Shown here: in pieces, positions 37,805 to 46,848 of the stretch
Position numbering within the stretch: the stretch's first letter is position 1
Layout of the letters: each line of letters opens with the position of its first letter
NCBI RefSeq assembly: GCF_002980495.1
Contig: NZ_PVBR01000025.1
Location: 1 to 64,000, forward strand
Length of the DNA stretch: 64,000 nt
DNA from: Phyllobacterium phragmitis
Lineage (GTDB): Bacteria; Pseudomonadota; Alphaproteobacteria; Rhizobiales; Rhizobiaceae
Direction of reading: 5' to 3'
Notes under the pieces: generated by a model
What the model saw: only the letters and a program-made list of their open reading frames with translations
Database searches by the model: none
What the model was told of the DNA's origin: nothing
Position numbers and translations under genes: made by a program

Positions 37805-39019
37805 CTACCTCACCGGCTTCACCGCCGAGAGCATCGTCACGCTCAAAGCCTGCCGCCAAACCTCGAACCCGCCCAGCGGCGCGGCGTGGCTCACGGCAAG
37901 CCGCGTCAGTTCGCCCCCAATTCGTCTCTGCCATTGAACCAGCAGCATTTCGCTCTCGATCGTCACCGCATTGGCGACGAAGCGTCCGCCGGGCTTGAGG
38001 CTTTGCCAACAGGCCTCCGCCACGCCTTCATCGGTAAATCCGCCGCCGATGAAGACCGCATCCGGCGCTTCGAGGCCTTGCAACGCGGCAGGCGCTTCGC
38101 CGCTCACAAGCTCCAGACCGGGCACGCCGAGCGCCAGCCGGTTACGCTCGATCATCGCTTGCCTGCCCTCATGCGCCTCGATGGCGATGGCGCGGCAAGA
38201 TGGGTGCGCCCGCATCCATTCAATACCGATGGAGCCGCAACCGGCCCCCACATCCCAAAGCAGCGCGCGCGGCAAAGGCGCCAGCCGGGCAAGCGTTGCG
38301 GCCCGCACGTCGCGCTTGGTCAACTGGCCGTCATTCTCGAAGGCGGCATCGGGCAATCCCGCCAGAAGCGGATAGGCCGTGGCCTCCGCCCCTCCTCGAC
38401 ATTCGACTGCGAGAACGTTGAGATCGGCGGCGCGTTCATACGGCCAGCCACTCGCGATGCCATCAATCCGGCGTTCCCGCGGGCCGCCCAGATGTTCGAG
38501 AACAGTGATCCGGCTCATGCCAAACCCGCGCGCCTCCAGAACCCGCGCCACCTCGCCCGGCGTTCCCCCGTCATTGCTGAGGATCAACAGCCGGTTGCCG
38601 GACTGGATATGGGCATGAACGATCTCCAACGGCCTGCCATGCACGCTCAAAAGCGTCACATCCTGCAAAGCCCAGGCCATCCGCGCCGCCGCAAGCGAGA
38701 ACGACGATGGAAACGGCAGGATATGCATCTCTTGCACCGGAATATGCCGCGCCAGCGTCGCGCCCATGCCGTAGAACATCGGATCGCCGCTCGCCAGCAC
38801 CACGACCGCCTCGCCGCGATGCGACAGGATCATGTCGCAAGCCGCGGAAAACGGCGACGGCCACGAAATCCGCGTCCCCTTCACGCTGTCATCGAGAAAA
38901 TCGAGATGTCGCCTGCCGCCGAAGATAATCTTGGCGCCGGCGAGAGCTTCACGCGCGGCGCGGCCCAAACCCTCCACGCCATCTTCCCCGATGCCGATAA
39001 TCGTCAGCCATGGCGTCAT
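37805..39019 (-). CDS. cobL: Precorrin-6Y C5,15-methyltransferase (decarboxylating)
   Basis: 404-aa bifunctional cobalamin enzyme. The N-terminal CbiE part (residues 1-200) starts [15 protein letters not shown] and has [13 protein letters not shown]. The C-terminal CbiT part (about 210-404) has the SAM-binding loop [15 protein letters not shown]. It methylates C5 and C15 and decarboxylates the acetate chain of ring C. The frame is open to 39100, but the ATG at 39019 matches the family start. It lies opposite the cobG-H-I-J genes, and four small membrane-protein genes follow it. Confidence 0.93.
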   Translation of the reverse strand: MTPWLTIIGIGEDGVEGLGRAAREALAGAKIIFGGRRHLDFLDDSVKGTRISWPSPFSAACDMILSHRGEAVVVLASGDPMFYGMGATLARHIPVQEMHILPFPSSFSLAAARMAWALQDVTLLSVHGRPLEIVHAHIQSGNRLLILSNDGGTPGEVARVLEARGFGMSRITVLEHLGGPRERRIDGIASGWPYERAADLNVLAVECRGGAEATAYPLLAGLPDAAFENDGQLTKRDVRAATLARLAPLPRALLWDVGAGCGSIGIEWMRAHPSCRAIAIEAHEGRQAMIERNRLALGVPGLELVSGEAPAALQGLEAPDAVFIGGGFTDEGVAEACWQSLKPGGRFVANAVTIESEMLLVQWQRRIGGELTRLAVSHAAPLGGFEVWRQALSVTMLSAVKPVR

Positions 39020-39058
39020 GTCGCTTCCAGACCTTGCCCGTTGTTCTGTTTCGGATAG

Positions 39059-39110
39059 AGCATGATCCCGAAAAGTTGCAGACTTTTTGGATAAGATCAT
39101 GCGGCTAAAG
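39059..39110. repeat. Dispersed rhizobial palindrome, family R3
   Basis: GCATGATCCCGAAAAGTTGCAGACTTTTTGGATAAGATCATGC is an imperfect palindrome close to the copy at 27145-27194. It lies in the cobL-cobG divergent region. Confidence 0.78.
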
Positions 39111-39220
39111 TTGTCATGTTGATACGGTTTGCCTGTGGCGAGGGCAAGCAGGGCGGCGTATAAAGCACTATAGTCCGTGCATCCAATATTGAGATTGAGG
39201 ATAAGTCTGTGGTTTTGGCC

Positions 39221-39450
39221 CCCTCTCTTGCAATTTCTATGGGCTTAGCTCCGCTAAACCCAAGAAATCGCTTTCTCTCCCACAGGGGGAGAGATAGAGC
39301 CGGCATAAGCGCTTTTGCCCATCATCGGTGTCGGCAATTAGCACAAGCGATGATGCCTGCATATCTCCCCCCCTCGCGGGGGAGAAAGCGATTTCAACAT
39401 CTTAGCTGGAGCGAAGCGGAAGCTAAGTGTTAGAAATCGCAAGAGAGGGG
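39221..39450. repeat. Composite repeat, family R2 (two facing copies)
   Basis: Two R2 arms face each other (39221-39297 and 39362-39450) around a core with ATCATCGG...CGATGAT. The same two-arm layout occurs at 49709-49948. It fills the space before cobG, so the real promoter must lie within or just after it. I saw no cobalamin riboswitch in this divergent region. Confidence 0.78.
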
Positions 39451-39508
39451 ATGCGTCTTTGCTTGATATCAATGCGGTGAACCGCAACTGGCCTTAACGG
39501 AATTTCGA

Positions 39509-40870
39509 ATGAAGAAAAGCACCGTGCGAAATATCGCGCCTATCAAAGCGGACAGTGTGGAAAGGCGGTCCGCCTGCCCCGGTCTTTTCCGCATGACGCC
39601 GGCCCGCGACGGCCGCATCTGCCGCGTCAAGCTCTCTTGCGGCCGGCTTGTCGCGCGGCAGGCGCGCGCGGTCGCCGATGTCGCGGACAGATATGGCAAC
39701 GGCATCATCGAGATCACCAATCGCGCCAATCTGCAATTGCGCGGCATCGGCGAAAACGATGCCGATCATGTGATTCTGGCGCTCACCCAAGCCGGCCTCG
39801 GCCCGCTCGTCCCTGAAGGCGACGACATCCGCAATGTGATGGTCAATCCGGCCGCCGGCATCGATGATGCCCTGGCCTTCGACATCATTCCGCTTGCCGA
39901 AAGCCTGCTGGAAACGCTGCAGACGACGCCGGCCTATCACGCGCTATCGCCGAAATTCTCAATCCTTCTCGACGGCGGCGAGGCCTGTGCTGTTGCCCGG
40001 CACACCAGCGATATCTGGCTTGCCGCAACGCAGAATGGCAAACACTTCGCCTTCGGCCTTGCCTCCTGCCCCCCGGTTGAGGCAGACGACGCGCCCGCCC
40101 TCGGCATGGTCGCAGCCGAAAATACCGCCGCGCTCGTCACCGGTCTGCTCGATCTTTTCCTGGAATTGAGCACAGAGCGCCCCGGTGTCGTTCGCATGAA
40201 GCATCTTCTCACTGAAATGCCGGCATCAGACATTCTCGAAAGGCTCCGCTCCCGCCTTCCCTTCCCAATAGAACAGGCGTTCGCTTGGCGCCGTCCCGCG
40301 CCACACCCCTTCGCGCATCTGGGCGTTCATCAACAGCGACAGCAAGGCCTCGCCTATGCCGGTGCGGCCACACCTCTCGGACGGCTCATGCCACAGGACT
40401 TGCGGGCGCTGGCCGACCTCGCGGTGCAAGTCAATGACGGGCATATCCGCCTGACGCCATGGCAAAGCGTGCTTCTGCCTGACCTCACCGCCAACCGCGC
40501 CGACGATATCCTTGAGCGCATGAACGCCATCGGCCTCGCCAGCGATCCTGCCGAACCCCTCGCCTCGATGATCGCCTGTTCCGGCTCGAATGGCTGCGCC
40601 GCAGCGCTCGCCGACACGCAAACCGATGGCGTAAAACTGGCGCAATTGCTGAAAAACGCCGAAGCGGTGCCGGTTCACCTGACCGGTTGCGCCAAATCCT
40701 GCGCCTCCATCCGCCCGGCCCCGGCCACGCTCGTCGCCGTGGAACCTGGACGTTACGATCTCTTTTTGCGCGCCACGGCTGGACCATCGCGCTTCGGAAG
40801 GCTATTGGCGGCGAACATCACAATCGAGGAAGCGGCGCGCCTGCTCAACGGACGCGTATCGTCTTCCTGA
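39509..40870 (+). CDS. cobG: Precorrin-3B synthase
   Basis: 453-aa protein of the nitrite/sulfite reductase-like family. CobG uses oxygen to hydroxylate precorrin-3A at C20, so it marks the aerobic cobalamin route. The C-terminal cysteines for the 4Fe-4S cluster are visible in IACSGSNGCAAA and TGCAKSCAS (about residues 356-402). The N-terminal half has ACPGLFRMTPARDGRICRVKL and EITNRANLQLRG, also typical. A 130-bp gap separates it from cobH. Confidence 0.93.
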   Translation: MKKSTVRNIAPIKADSVERRSACPGLFRMTPARDGRICRVKLSCGRLVARQARAVADVADRYGNGIIEITNRANLQLRGIGENDADHVILALTQAGLGPLVPEGDDIRNVMVNPAAGIDDALAFDIIPLAESLLETLQTTPAYHALSPKFSILLDGGEACAVARHTSDIWLAATQNGKHFAFGLASCPPVEADDAPALGMVAAENTAALVTGLLDLFLELSTERPGVVRMKHLLTEMPASDILERLRSRLPFPIEQAFAWRRPAPHPFAHLGVHQQRQQGLAYAGAATPLGRLMPQDLRALADLAVQVNDGHIRLTPWQSVLLPDLTANRADDILERMNAIGLASDPAEPLASMIACSGSNGCAAALADTQTDGVKLAQLLKNAEAVPVHLTGCAKSCASIRPAPATLVAVEPGRYDLFLRATAGPSRFGRLLAANITIEEAARLLNGRVSSS

Positions 40871-41000
40871 TATAAAGAGTTCGTTTTGGAAATGGATCAG
40901 GCCGAGCCGAAAATGGTGATTTGCGAGCACCGGAGCACAGGAAATCGCCATTTGCAGGCCGGCATCAGCCATTTCTATACGAACGAGCGGGGAGCGCCCA

Positions 41001-41627
41001 ATGCTTGACTATATCAAAGACGGCCAGCAGATCTATGACCGTTCCTTCTCCATCATCCGCGCCGAAGCGGATCTGGACCGCATTCCGGCGGATTTGGAGA
41101 AGCTTGCCGTGCGTGTCGCCCATGCCAGCGGCATGGTGGACGTGATCGGCGATCTCGCCTTTTCGCAAGATGCCGGCGAAGCAGGCCGGAAGGCGCTCGC
41201 AGCCGGTGCGCCGATCCTCTGCGACGCCCGCATGGTGGCCGAGGGCGTCACCCGCGCGCGCCTGCCCGCCAATAACGAAGTGATCTGCACGCTTTCCGAC
41301 GCTTCCGTGCCGCAACTGGCGAAAGAGCTCGGCAACACCCGCTCCGCCGCAGCGCTCGAACTGTGGCGACCGCATCTGGCTGGCAGCGTCGTCGCCATCG
41401 GCAATGCGCCGACGGCGCTGTTCCGGCTGCTCGAAATGCTCGATGAAGGCGCGCCGAAACCGGCATTGATCCTCGGTTTTCCCGTCGGATTCGTAGGTGC
41501 TGCGGAATCGAAGGATGCGCTGGCCGAAAACAGCCGTGGCGTTCCCTTTGTCGTCGTTCGCGGGCGGCGTGGCGGCAGCGCCATGGCTGCGGCTGCGGTC
41601 AATGCATTGGCCACGGAGCGCGAATGA
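41001..41627 (+). CDS. cobH: Precorrin-8X methylmutase
   Basis: 208-aa enzyme that moves a methyl group from C11 to C12 to give hydrogenobyrinate. The catalytic histidine is His41 in [10 protein letters not shown], and [13 protein letters not shown] is the conserved late block. Start ATG at 41001. Its stop overlaps the cobI start (ATGA). Confidence 0.94.
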   Translation: MLDYIKDGQQIYDRSFSIIRAEADLDRIPADLEKLAVRVAHASGMVDVIGDLAFSQDAGEAGRKALAAGAPILCDARMVAEGVTRARLPANNEVICTLSDASVPQLAKELGNTRSAAALELWRPHLAGSVVAIGNAPTALFRLLEMLDEGAPKPALILGFPVGFVGAAESKDALAENSRGVPFVVVRGRRGGSAMAAAAVNALATERE

Positions 41628-42358
41628 TGGTCGCTCCCGGACGGCTTTTCGGCCTGGGCGTCGGTCCCGGCGACCCCGAACTCATCACATTGAAGGCGCT
41701 GAAACGCCTCAAGGCCGCGCCCGTGGTTGCCTACCACGCAGCCAAGGGCAAGAAGGGCAACGCGCTTTCTATCGTCGAGGAATATCTTTCGCCAGAGCAG
41801 ATTCTGGTGCCGCTGGTTTACCCCGTGACGACGGAGAAGCTGCCGGCACATATGAATTACGAAGCGATCGTCAGCGATTTCTATGCCGAAATCACCGGCA
41901 CGCTTGCCGCTCATCTGGATAGCGGCCGCGATGTGGCAGTGATCGCGGAAGGCGATCCGCTTTTCTACGGCTCCTTCATGTATATCCACGACCGGCTGGC
42001 GCATCGCTATGAAACCGAAGTGGTGCCCGGCGTCTGTTCGTTTCTCGGCGCAGCCAGCGTCCTCGGCGCGCCTGTCGCCTATCGCAATCAGACGCTGACC
42101 ATCCTCTCGGGCGTTCTGGACGCCGGCGAGTTGAAGCGGCGGCTTGCCGATACGCAGGCCGCCGTGATCATGAAGCTTGGCCAAAATTTCGGTAAGGTGC
42201 GCGGCGTTCTGGAAGAACTGGGCCTGATGGACCGCGCGCTCTATGTCGAGCGGGCCACCATGGCCGCGCAGCGAATCCTGCCGCTGACCGAGGTAGACCC
42301 TGAGAAATCGCCCTATTTCTCGCTGATTCTCGTGCCCGGCCAGAAGTGGAAAGGCTGA
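41624..42358 (+). CDS. cobI: Precorrin-2 C20-methyltransferase
   Basis: 244-aa SAM-dependent tetrapyrrole methylase. [20 protein letters not shown] and [18 protein letters not shown] are the two SAM-site blocks; [11 protein letters not shown] is also standard. It converts precorrin-2 to precorrin-3A. It overlaps cobH upstream and the next gene downstream by the ATGA arrangement, so these genes are one translational unit. Confidence 0.95.
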   Translation: MMVAPGRLFGLGVGPGDPELITLKALKRLKAAPVVAYHAAKGKKGNALSIVEEYLSPEQILVPLVYPVTTEKLPAHMNYEAIVSDFYAEITGTLAAHLDSGRDVAVIAEGDPLFYGSFMYIHDRLAHRYETEVVPGVCSFLGAASVLGAPVAYRNQTLTILSGVLDAGELKRRLADTQAAVIMKLGQNFGKVRGVLEELGLMDRALYVERATMAAQRILPLTEVDPEKSPYFSLILVPGQKWKG

Positions 42359-44094
42359 TGCACAGCGAAGAGATCGCCCGCCCCGCTATTCTGATGCTCG
42401 GCGAAAACAGCCTTGAAACCGCCGAGCGGATCAGAACCGCCTTGGGCGAAGCGGATATTTTCGGGCTTCAGACGCGTGTCGAAACGGCGGATATCCCGTT
42501 TTCGGATTTCGGCGGCACACTGCGCGAACTCTACGAAGCCGGGCGGCCGATCATCGCCATCTGCGCCGCCGGTATCGTCATACGGGCGCTGGCAAGGCTC
42601 CTGGAGGACAAACGGGCGGAACCGCCTGTTCTGGCCGTCGCGGAAGACGGCAGCGCCGTAGTGCCGCTTCTGGGCGGTTTGAGCGGCGTCAATGATCTGG
42701 CGCGGCGCATCGCCGCCGCACTCGACGTCGCCCCCGCCATCACCACGACGGGGGAATTGCGCTTCGGCACCAATCTGCTGCACCCGCCGGCGGGCTATAC
42801 GCTCGCCAATCCCCAGGCCGGCAAAAAATTCATCGCCGATCTTCTGGCAGGCGAGAAGGTAAGGCTTTCGGGCACGGCACCCTGGCTGTCGGATACGCGC
42901 CTGCCGATCGATCCCGCAGGCAGGCTGACGATCACCATCACCCCGGAAAATCGCCAGCCGAAAGCGGGCGAACTTCTCTACCATCCGCGCAATATTGCCA
43001 TTGCGATCGCGATTCCCGGGCAAAAAATGGCCAATGACAACGATGCCATTTTCAATGACATCGATATCATTTTGGACAAATCAGGCATTTCTCGCGATGC
43101 AATTGCCCTTTTTCTGGCCCTTGAGAGGGATATCGCAACACCGCAAATCCATGCCGCCGCCGCAAAATTCAATGCGCCGCTGCGCTTCGTGAAAGACGCT
43201 GGTTCCACCGAGGCGCTCGCCCGCCTTGCCGTGGAGAAACCGGTAAAGCTCATTACCCATTCCGGCCTCGCCCTCGCCGTCGCCGAAACCCCAGCCGATC
43301 TGGTCCAGGCCGGCCGCAAGCGTGGACGGCTTGCCGTTGTCGGTCTCGGCCCGGGCGATTCCGCCCTGATGGCGCCCGCCGTCCGGCAGGAGTTGCAGCG
43401 CGCCGAGGATATCCTGGGCTACGAGACCTATGTGCGCATGGCAGGCCCCTTCAGGCCGGATCAGGTGCGGCACATGACCGACAACCGCGAGGAGATGCAG
43501 CGCGCCCGCCATGCTTTCGCATTGGCGGCGACCGGCCGGTCGGTCGCCATGGTTTCGTCGGGCGATCCCGGCATCTTCGCCATGGCGGCGGCGATCCTGG
43601 AAGCGCTGCATCTGTCCGACGATCCCGCCTGGCATGGCGTCGAACTGGTGATCCTTCCCGGCATCTCGGCGGCAATGGCCGCGGCAGCCCGCATCGGCGC
43701 GCCGCTCGGCCATGATTTCTGCATCCTGTCGCTTTCCGACAATCTGAAGCCCTGGGCCGTCATCGAGCAGCGGCTCGACCATGCGGCGCGCGCCGATCTC
43801 GCCATGGCATTCTACAATCCGATTTCCAAAGCCCGCCCCTGGCAGCTCGGCCAGGCGCTCGACATCATCCGCAGGCATCGCCAGCCGCAAACACCCGTCG
43901 TGCTCGGCCGCGATGTCGGCAGGCCGGCGGAAAAGGTTTTGGTCACGAGCCTGGGCGAACTAACGCCCGATCAGGTCGACATGCGCACCGTCGTCATCAT
44001 CGGCTCGTCGACGACACAGCGCTTCGAGAGGAACGACGGAAGCGAATGGGTCTATACGCCGCGCTGGTATGGCGAAGGTCGCCCGTCGTCCTGA
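42358..44094 (+). CDS. cobJ: CbiG/CobE-CobJ fusion: precorrin-3B C17-methyltransferase
   Basis: 578-aa fusion. Residues 1-210 resemble the CbiG N-terminal and middle parts (IIAICAAGIVIRALARLL, LLGGLSGVNDLARRIA, GTNLLHP); about 210-315 resemble the CbiG C-terminal/CobE domain (AIAIPGQ...THSGLALAVAETPA). From about 325 on it is a CobJ-type methylase (LAVVGLGPGDSALMAPA, AMVSSGDPGIFAMAAAIL, ILPGISAAMAAAARIGAPLGHDF). CobJ contracts the ring and methylates C17. The start is ATG at 42358 (overlap with cobI); an upstream GTG at 42346 is a shadow. A CbiG part beside oxygen-dependent CobG is notable. Confidence 0.92.
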   Translation: MHSEEIARPAILMLGENSLETAERIRTALGEADIFGLQTRVETADIPFSDFGGTLRELYEAGRPIIAICAAGIVIRALARLLEDKRAEPPVLAVAEDGSAVVPLLGGLSGVNDLARRIAAALDVAPAITTTGELRFGTNLLHPPAGYTLANPQAGKKFIADLLAGEKVRLSGTAPWLSDTRLPIDPAGRLTITITPENRQPKAGELLYHPRNIAIAIAIPGQKMANDNDAIFNDIDIILDKSGISRDAIALFLALERDIATPQIHAAAAKFNAPLRFVKDAGSTEALARLAVEKPVKLITHSGLALAVAETPADLVQAGRKRGRLAVVGLGPGDSALMAPAVRQELQRAEDILGYETYVRMAGPFRPDQVRHMTDNREEMQRARHAFALAATGRSVAMVSSGDPGIFAMAAAILEALHLSDDPAWHGVELVILPGISAAMAAAARIGAPLGHDFCILSLSDNLKPWAVIEQRLDHAARADLAMAFYNPISKARPWQLGQALDIIRRHRQPQTPVVLGRDVGRPAEKVLVTSLGELTPDQVDMRTVVIIGSSTTQRFERNDGSEWVYTPRWYGEGRPSS

Positions 44095-44140
44095 AAGCGA
44101 GCGTTTACTTTCGGATGGAAACGATGATTTCCGCCGTAGC

Positions 44141-44336
44141 GGCCGCGGCATCGCTGAGGCATGGCAATTGTGACAAGCACAGGCCCGGGCACAGGAATGA
44201 CTATTGTCAACCAATCGCGGGCGTTTTCAACCCGCAGAACGATAGCTTATAGGAACGAAACTCCCCATCTCCGTCATTCCTGTGCTCGTCACAGGAATCC
44301 ATGCCTCGCCATCTCCACAGTTCCGGCGGTGCAGAA
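44141..44336. repeat. Composite inverted repeat, family R1
   Basis: Same two-arm layout as at 8521-8710 and 54009-54216. The left arm here has an insertion giving CACAGGCCCGGGCACAGGAATG, shared with the 54009 copy only, so those two are more closely related. Confidence 0.82.
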
Positions 44337-44376
44337 TGGTGTAAGGGTCGACGATTCCATCAAAACAGGAACCGTT

Positions 44377-44820
44377 CTAGCTGCTCTTTTTCTTCCTTTT
44401 CGCAGCCGGTTTGGCCGACTCCGCCGCCTCGCGCTTGCGGGCCGCTTCGTCTGCCGCCGCCTGGTCGGCGCTCTTCGGCGATGTATCGACAACCGAACGC
44501 ACGGTTCCGCTCGAGCTGACCGTGCAAAGCGCATCGCGCAGATCGACCCTCAGCACGACCGCCGTATTAGCGCCGGCAGGGCGCGAATCGACCGCCGAGA
44601 TGACGCTTTCCGGCAGGAAATATTTATCGGCCGCAGCCGAGATGCAGGGACGGGCAAGCTCCGGATCCACCTGCGAGCGCATCGACTGCGGCAGAATCCG
44701 CGGCAACGGATTGATCGACGGCCGGGAAGAAGGCTCTCCCGAAGTAATCGCACAGGCTGCAAGCGGTGCCAGCATTGTTAACAGGAGAATACGTGTCCCG
44801 GTCTGGACGCAAGCGCGCAT
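44377..44820 (-). CDS. Putative lipoprotein, 147 aa
   Basis: Lipoprotein signal with lipobox LAPLAAC at residues 17-23 of the chosen start. The mature part is small, with SINPLPRILPQSMRSQVDPELARPCISAAADKYF and a paired cysteine further on, and the C-terminus is a charged Ala/Lys/Arg-rich tail ending KKKSS. The start at 44820 (MRACVQTG) places the signal peptide correctly; the frame is open to 44925. No known domain is seen. Its stop codon lies inside a copy of repeat R6 (44354-44379). Confidence 0.72.
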   Translation of the reverse strand: MRACVQTGTRILLLTMLAPLAACAITSGEPSSRPSINPLPRILPQSMRSQVDPELARPCISAAADKYFLPESVISAVDSRPAGANTAVVLRVDLRDALCTVSSSGTVRSVVDTSPKSADQAAADEAARKREAAESAKPAAKRKKKSS

Positions 44821-44964
44821 GGCGTAAACCTCATAAGCGATGGGAACTGATATAGCCCGGAAACTATTCGGTTTTGCCCAATTGTCGAGTGGCACGGACG
44901 CCACAGCAACAGAATTTCGAATCACTCCACAACCTATTTCGGCCTGTTTCAGCCAGTTTCGGCC

Positions 44965-45855
44965 CTATTTCGGCTTCGCAGCGAGCATCCAGTTGATCGC
45001 GCCGCGCCAGTCGGTCATGCGGATCGGCGTCCCGTGGTTTCCCGTCTCGAACCTGTGGAAGCGGACGGGATAACCGGGCGCGGCCTTGGCAATGGCGCGG
45101 TAGAAAGCCTCCTGCTTTTCGACCGGGAAGACCGGATCGCGGCTGCCATGGCCGAAGAACACGGGAATACGCCGCTTGAAGGCAGGCGAAGACAGGAAAT
45201 CCTGGTCCCATAGCGAACCGAGAATGACGAGGCCGGAAAGGGTCTGCGCCGTCCGGGGGTCGCTGGCGAGACGCCAGCACAGCGTCCCACCCGCCGAGCC
45301 ACAGGCCACGATGAGCGGCGCATGCGGTGATGATGCTTTCGCCGCCGCGATCAATCCGGCGATCTCCGCCTCTCCTCTATCAGAGAAATCGCTGAAATCG
45401 GGCGAGAGATAGAGCCCGCCATTGCGCACCATCAGATTTTTCAGCCGGTTGAAATTACCGCCGAACGTATAGTCGTTCATGCCCTGAAGCCGGTTGCCGC
45501 CCTGCCCGTGCAGATAGATGACGATGACGGAGGCATTGCCCGCAATGTTGCCCACGGCGAGCGTCTTCACCGGTCCGGCTGGCGTCGTGACGGTCAGATC
45601 CTTTTGCGAGCGCCGGGGCTTGAGCGAGACATAGGCGTCTTTGACACGCCGCTCCGGCGTCGCATCGCGTCCGTTTATGTCGCGCATCTCGGAATAGTCG
45701 ATGACGAGATAATCGCCATTATCGGCCGTCTTCAGAATGCCGGGATAGGCGAAATAATCATCCTTATAGGGAGCGAGCTCCGCATGCGCGGCGGCGACCG
45801 GCAGGATCAGGAGGCATAGCGCTGCCAGAAATGAAGCCTTCGATCCAATCCTCAT
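44965..45855 (-). CDS. Secreted alpha/beta hydrolase-like protein
   Basis: 296-aa protein with a signal peptide (FLAALCLLILPVAAAHA, cleavage about residue 25). The mature part has an alpha/beta-hydrolase look: VIYLHGQGGNR oxyanion region, nucleophile elbow ACGSAGG with the serine about residue 190, an aspartate in HGSRDPVFP, and a histidine in ETGNHGTP. The start at 45855 is supported by GGGGAG. It probably acts in the periplasm as an esterase or thioesterase; the substrate is unknown. Confidence 0.78.
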   Translation of the reverse strand: MRIGSKASFLAALCLLILPVAAAHAELAPYKDDYFAYPGILKTADNGDYLVIDYSEMRDINGRDATPERRVKDAYVSLKPRRSQKDLTVTTPAGPVKTLAVGNIAGNASVIVIYLHGQGGNRLQGMNDYTFGGNFNRLKNLMVRNGGLYLSPDFSDFSDRGEAEIAGLIAAAKASSPHAPLIVACGSAGGTLCWRLASDPRTAQTLSGLVILGSLWDQDFLSSPAFKRRIPVFFGHGSRDPVFPVEKQEAFYRAIAKAAPGYPVRFHRFETGNHGTPIRMTDWRGAINWMLAAKPK

Positions 45856-45940
45856 CCGTCTCCCCAGTCCAGTGCTATCGCATATAATGGAACCGTGCCC
45901 CTCACCCTCTCCCCGAAAGCGGGCGAAGACAAGCCTGTAC

Positions 45941-45994
45941 CGCCGGTGCGGTGGAAAGGGCGAGGCATGGTTTCCTGTGACAAGCACAGGAACC
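45941..45994. repeat. Single arm of repeat family R1
   Basis: CGCCGGTGCGGTGG...GAGGCATGGTTTCCTGTGACAAGCACAGGAA matches one R1 arm with a few changes. No partner arm is seen nearby. Confidence 0.65.
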
Positions 45995-46131
45995 CTGCCT
46001 CAACGCCGCCATCGCGGCTTGGGTAAAAATGAAAATGCCGTATTGATATGACGGGAGTCACTGCTTCCGTCTGAAAGTGAAAGCCTCCGATGCGATGCAT
46101 CTCAACGGCGCCCACTTTTCCCTGGTACCGC

Positions 46132-46680
46132 TCACAAATCCAGCCCGTGATAACGCCGGTTCAAATAAACCAGCGCCTGATCCTGCTCGCCCATCCTGAG
46201 ATCGGCAACCTCACCGAACAGCACATGATGCGTTGCGTGGTCCTGCCAGCTTACGATGCGGCAGTCGAAGATAGCGAGCGCATCGGAAAGAACCGGCGAC
46301 CCCGTCTGCAGTGTTTCCCATTCGCCGAGCGCGAAGCGTTCATCCTGCGACAGCGCCAGCCGCCCCGAAAATGCTTCCGAGAGCGGCCGATGCCGTGAGG
46401 CCAGCGTGTTGAGCGCAAAGACGCCGTTTTCGATGAAAAGCCTGTTTTGTTCATGCTCGCGCAGAAGACAGATCAGCACCGTGGCCGGATCGTCGGAAAC
46501 CGAGCAGGTGGCCGAGATCGTTACGCCGCGCCGCCCGGCTGGCCCGTCCGTCGTCGCCACATGCACGGCGCCGGCGAAATGACTCATGGCGTTGCGATAG
46601 GAAAGCGGATCGATAACAGGCGTCTTCTGCGTATTGTCCTTCACGTAAAGCACGTTTTCACTTTCATGGTGTTTGGGCAT
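46132..46680 (-). CDS. Flavin reductase-domain protein, candidate corrin reductase CobR
   Basis: 182-aa protein of the HpaC/RutF flavin reductase family: MSHFAGAVHVATTDGPAGRRGVTISATCSVSDDPATVLICL, then FALNTLASRHRPLSEAFSG and a late HHVLFGEVADLR. It should bind FMN or FAD and NADH. The Brucella corrin reductase CobR, which reduces Co(II)byrinic acid a,c-diamide before adenosylation, belongs to this family and is linked to cob genes. Location 2 kb from cobJ supports the same role, but a partner of a monooxygenase cannot be excluded. The start is ATG at 46680; a 13-bp tandem duplication (46667-46692) overlaps it. Confidence 0.75.
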   Translation of the reverse strand: MPKHHESENVLYVKDNTQKTPVIDPLSYRNAMSHFAGAVHVATTDGPAGRRGVTISATCSVSDDPATVLICLLREHEQNRLFIENGVFALNTLASRHRPLSEAFSGRLALSQDERFALGEWETLQTGSPVLSDALAIFDCRIVSWQDHATHHVLFGEVADLRMGEQDQALVYLNRRYHGLDL

Positions 46681-46848
46681 AGTGTTTGGGCATATATGTT
46701 CATTGCTGCCCCGAACATAAGCGTTTGCGGCCGTTTGTACATGCATCCCGACGCCGAATAGATACTGAATGGTTAGAGCGGCATTGCACAGTCGAACGGA
46801 AACCGCTACCCCGCTTACATAGTCATTTTCAGGGACCGACAAAGCTGA

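Noticed and set aside
39020-39508. Cobalamin riboswitch before cobG or cobL
   Set aside because: No B12-box-like sequence or the expected set of conserved helices was found; the gap is filled with repeats R3 and R2.
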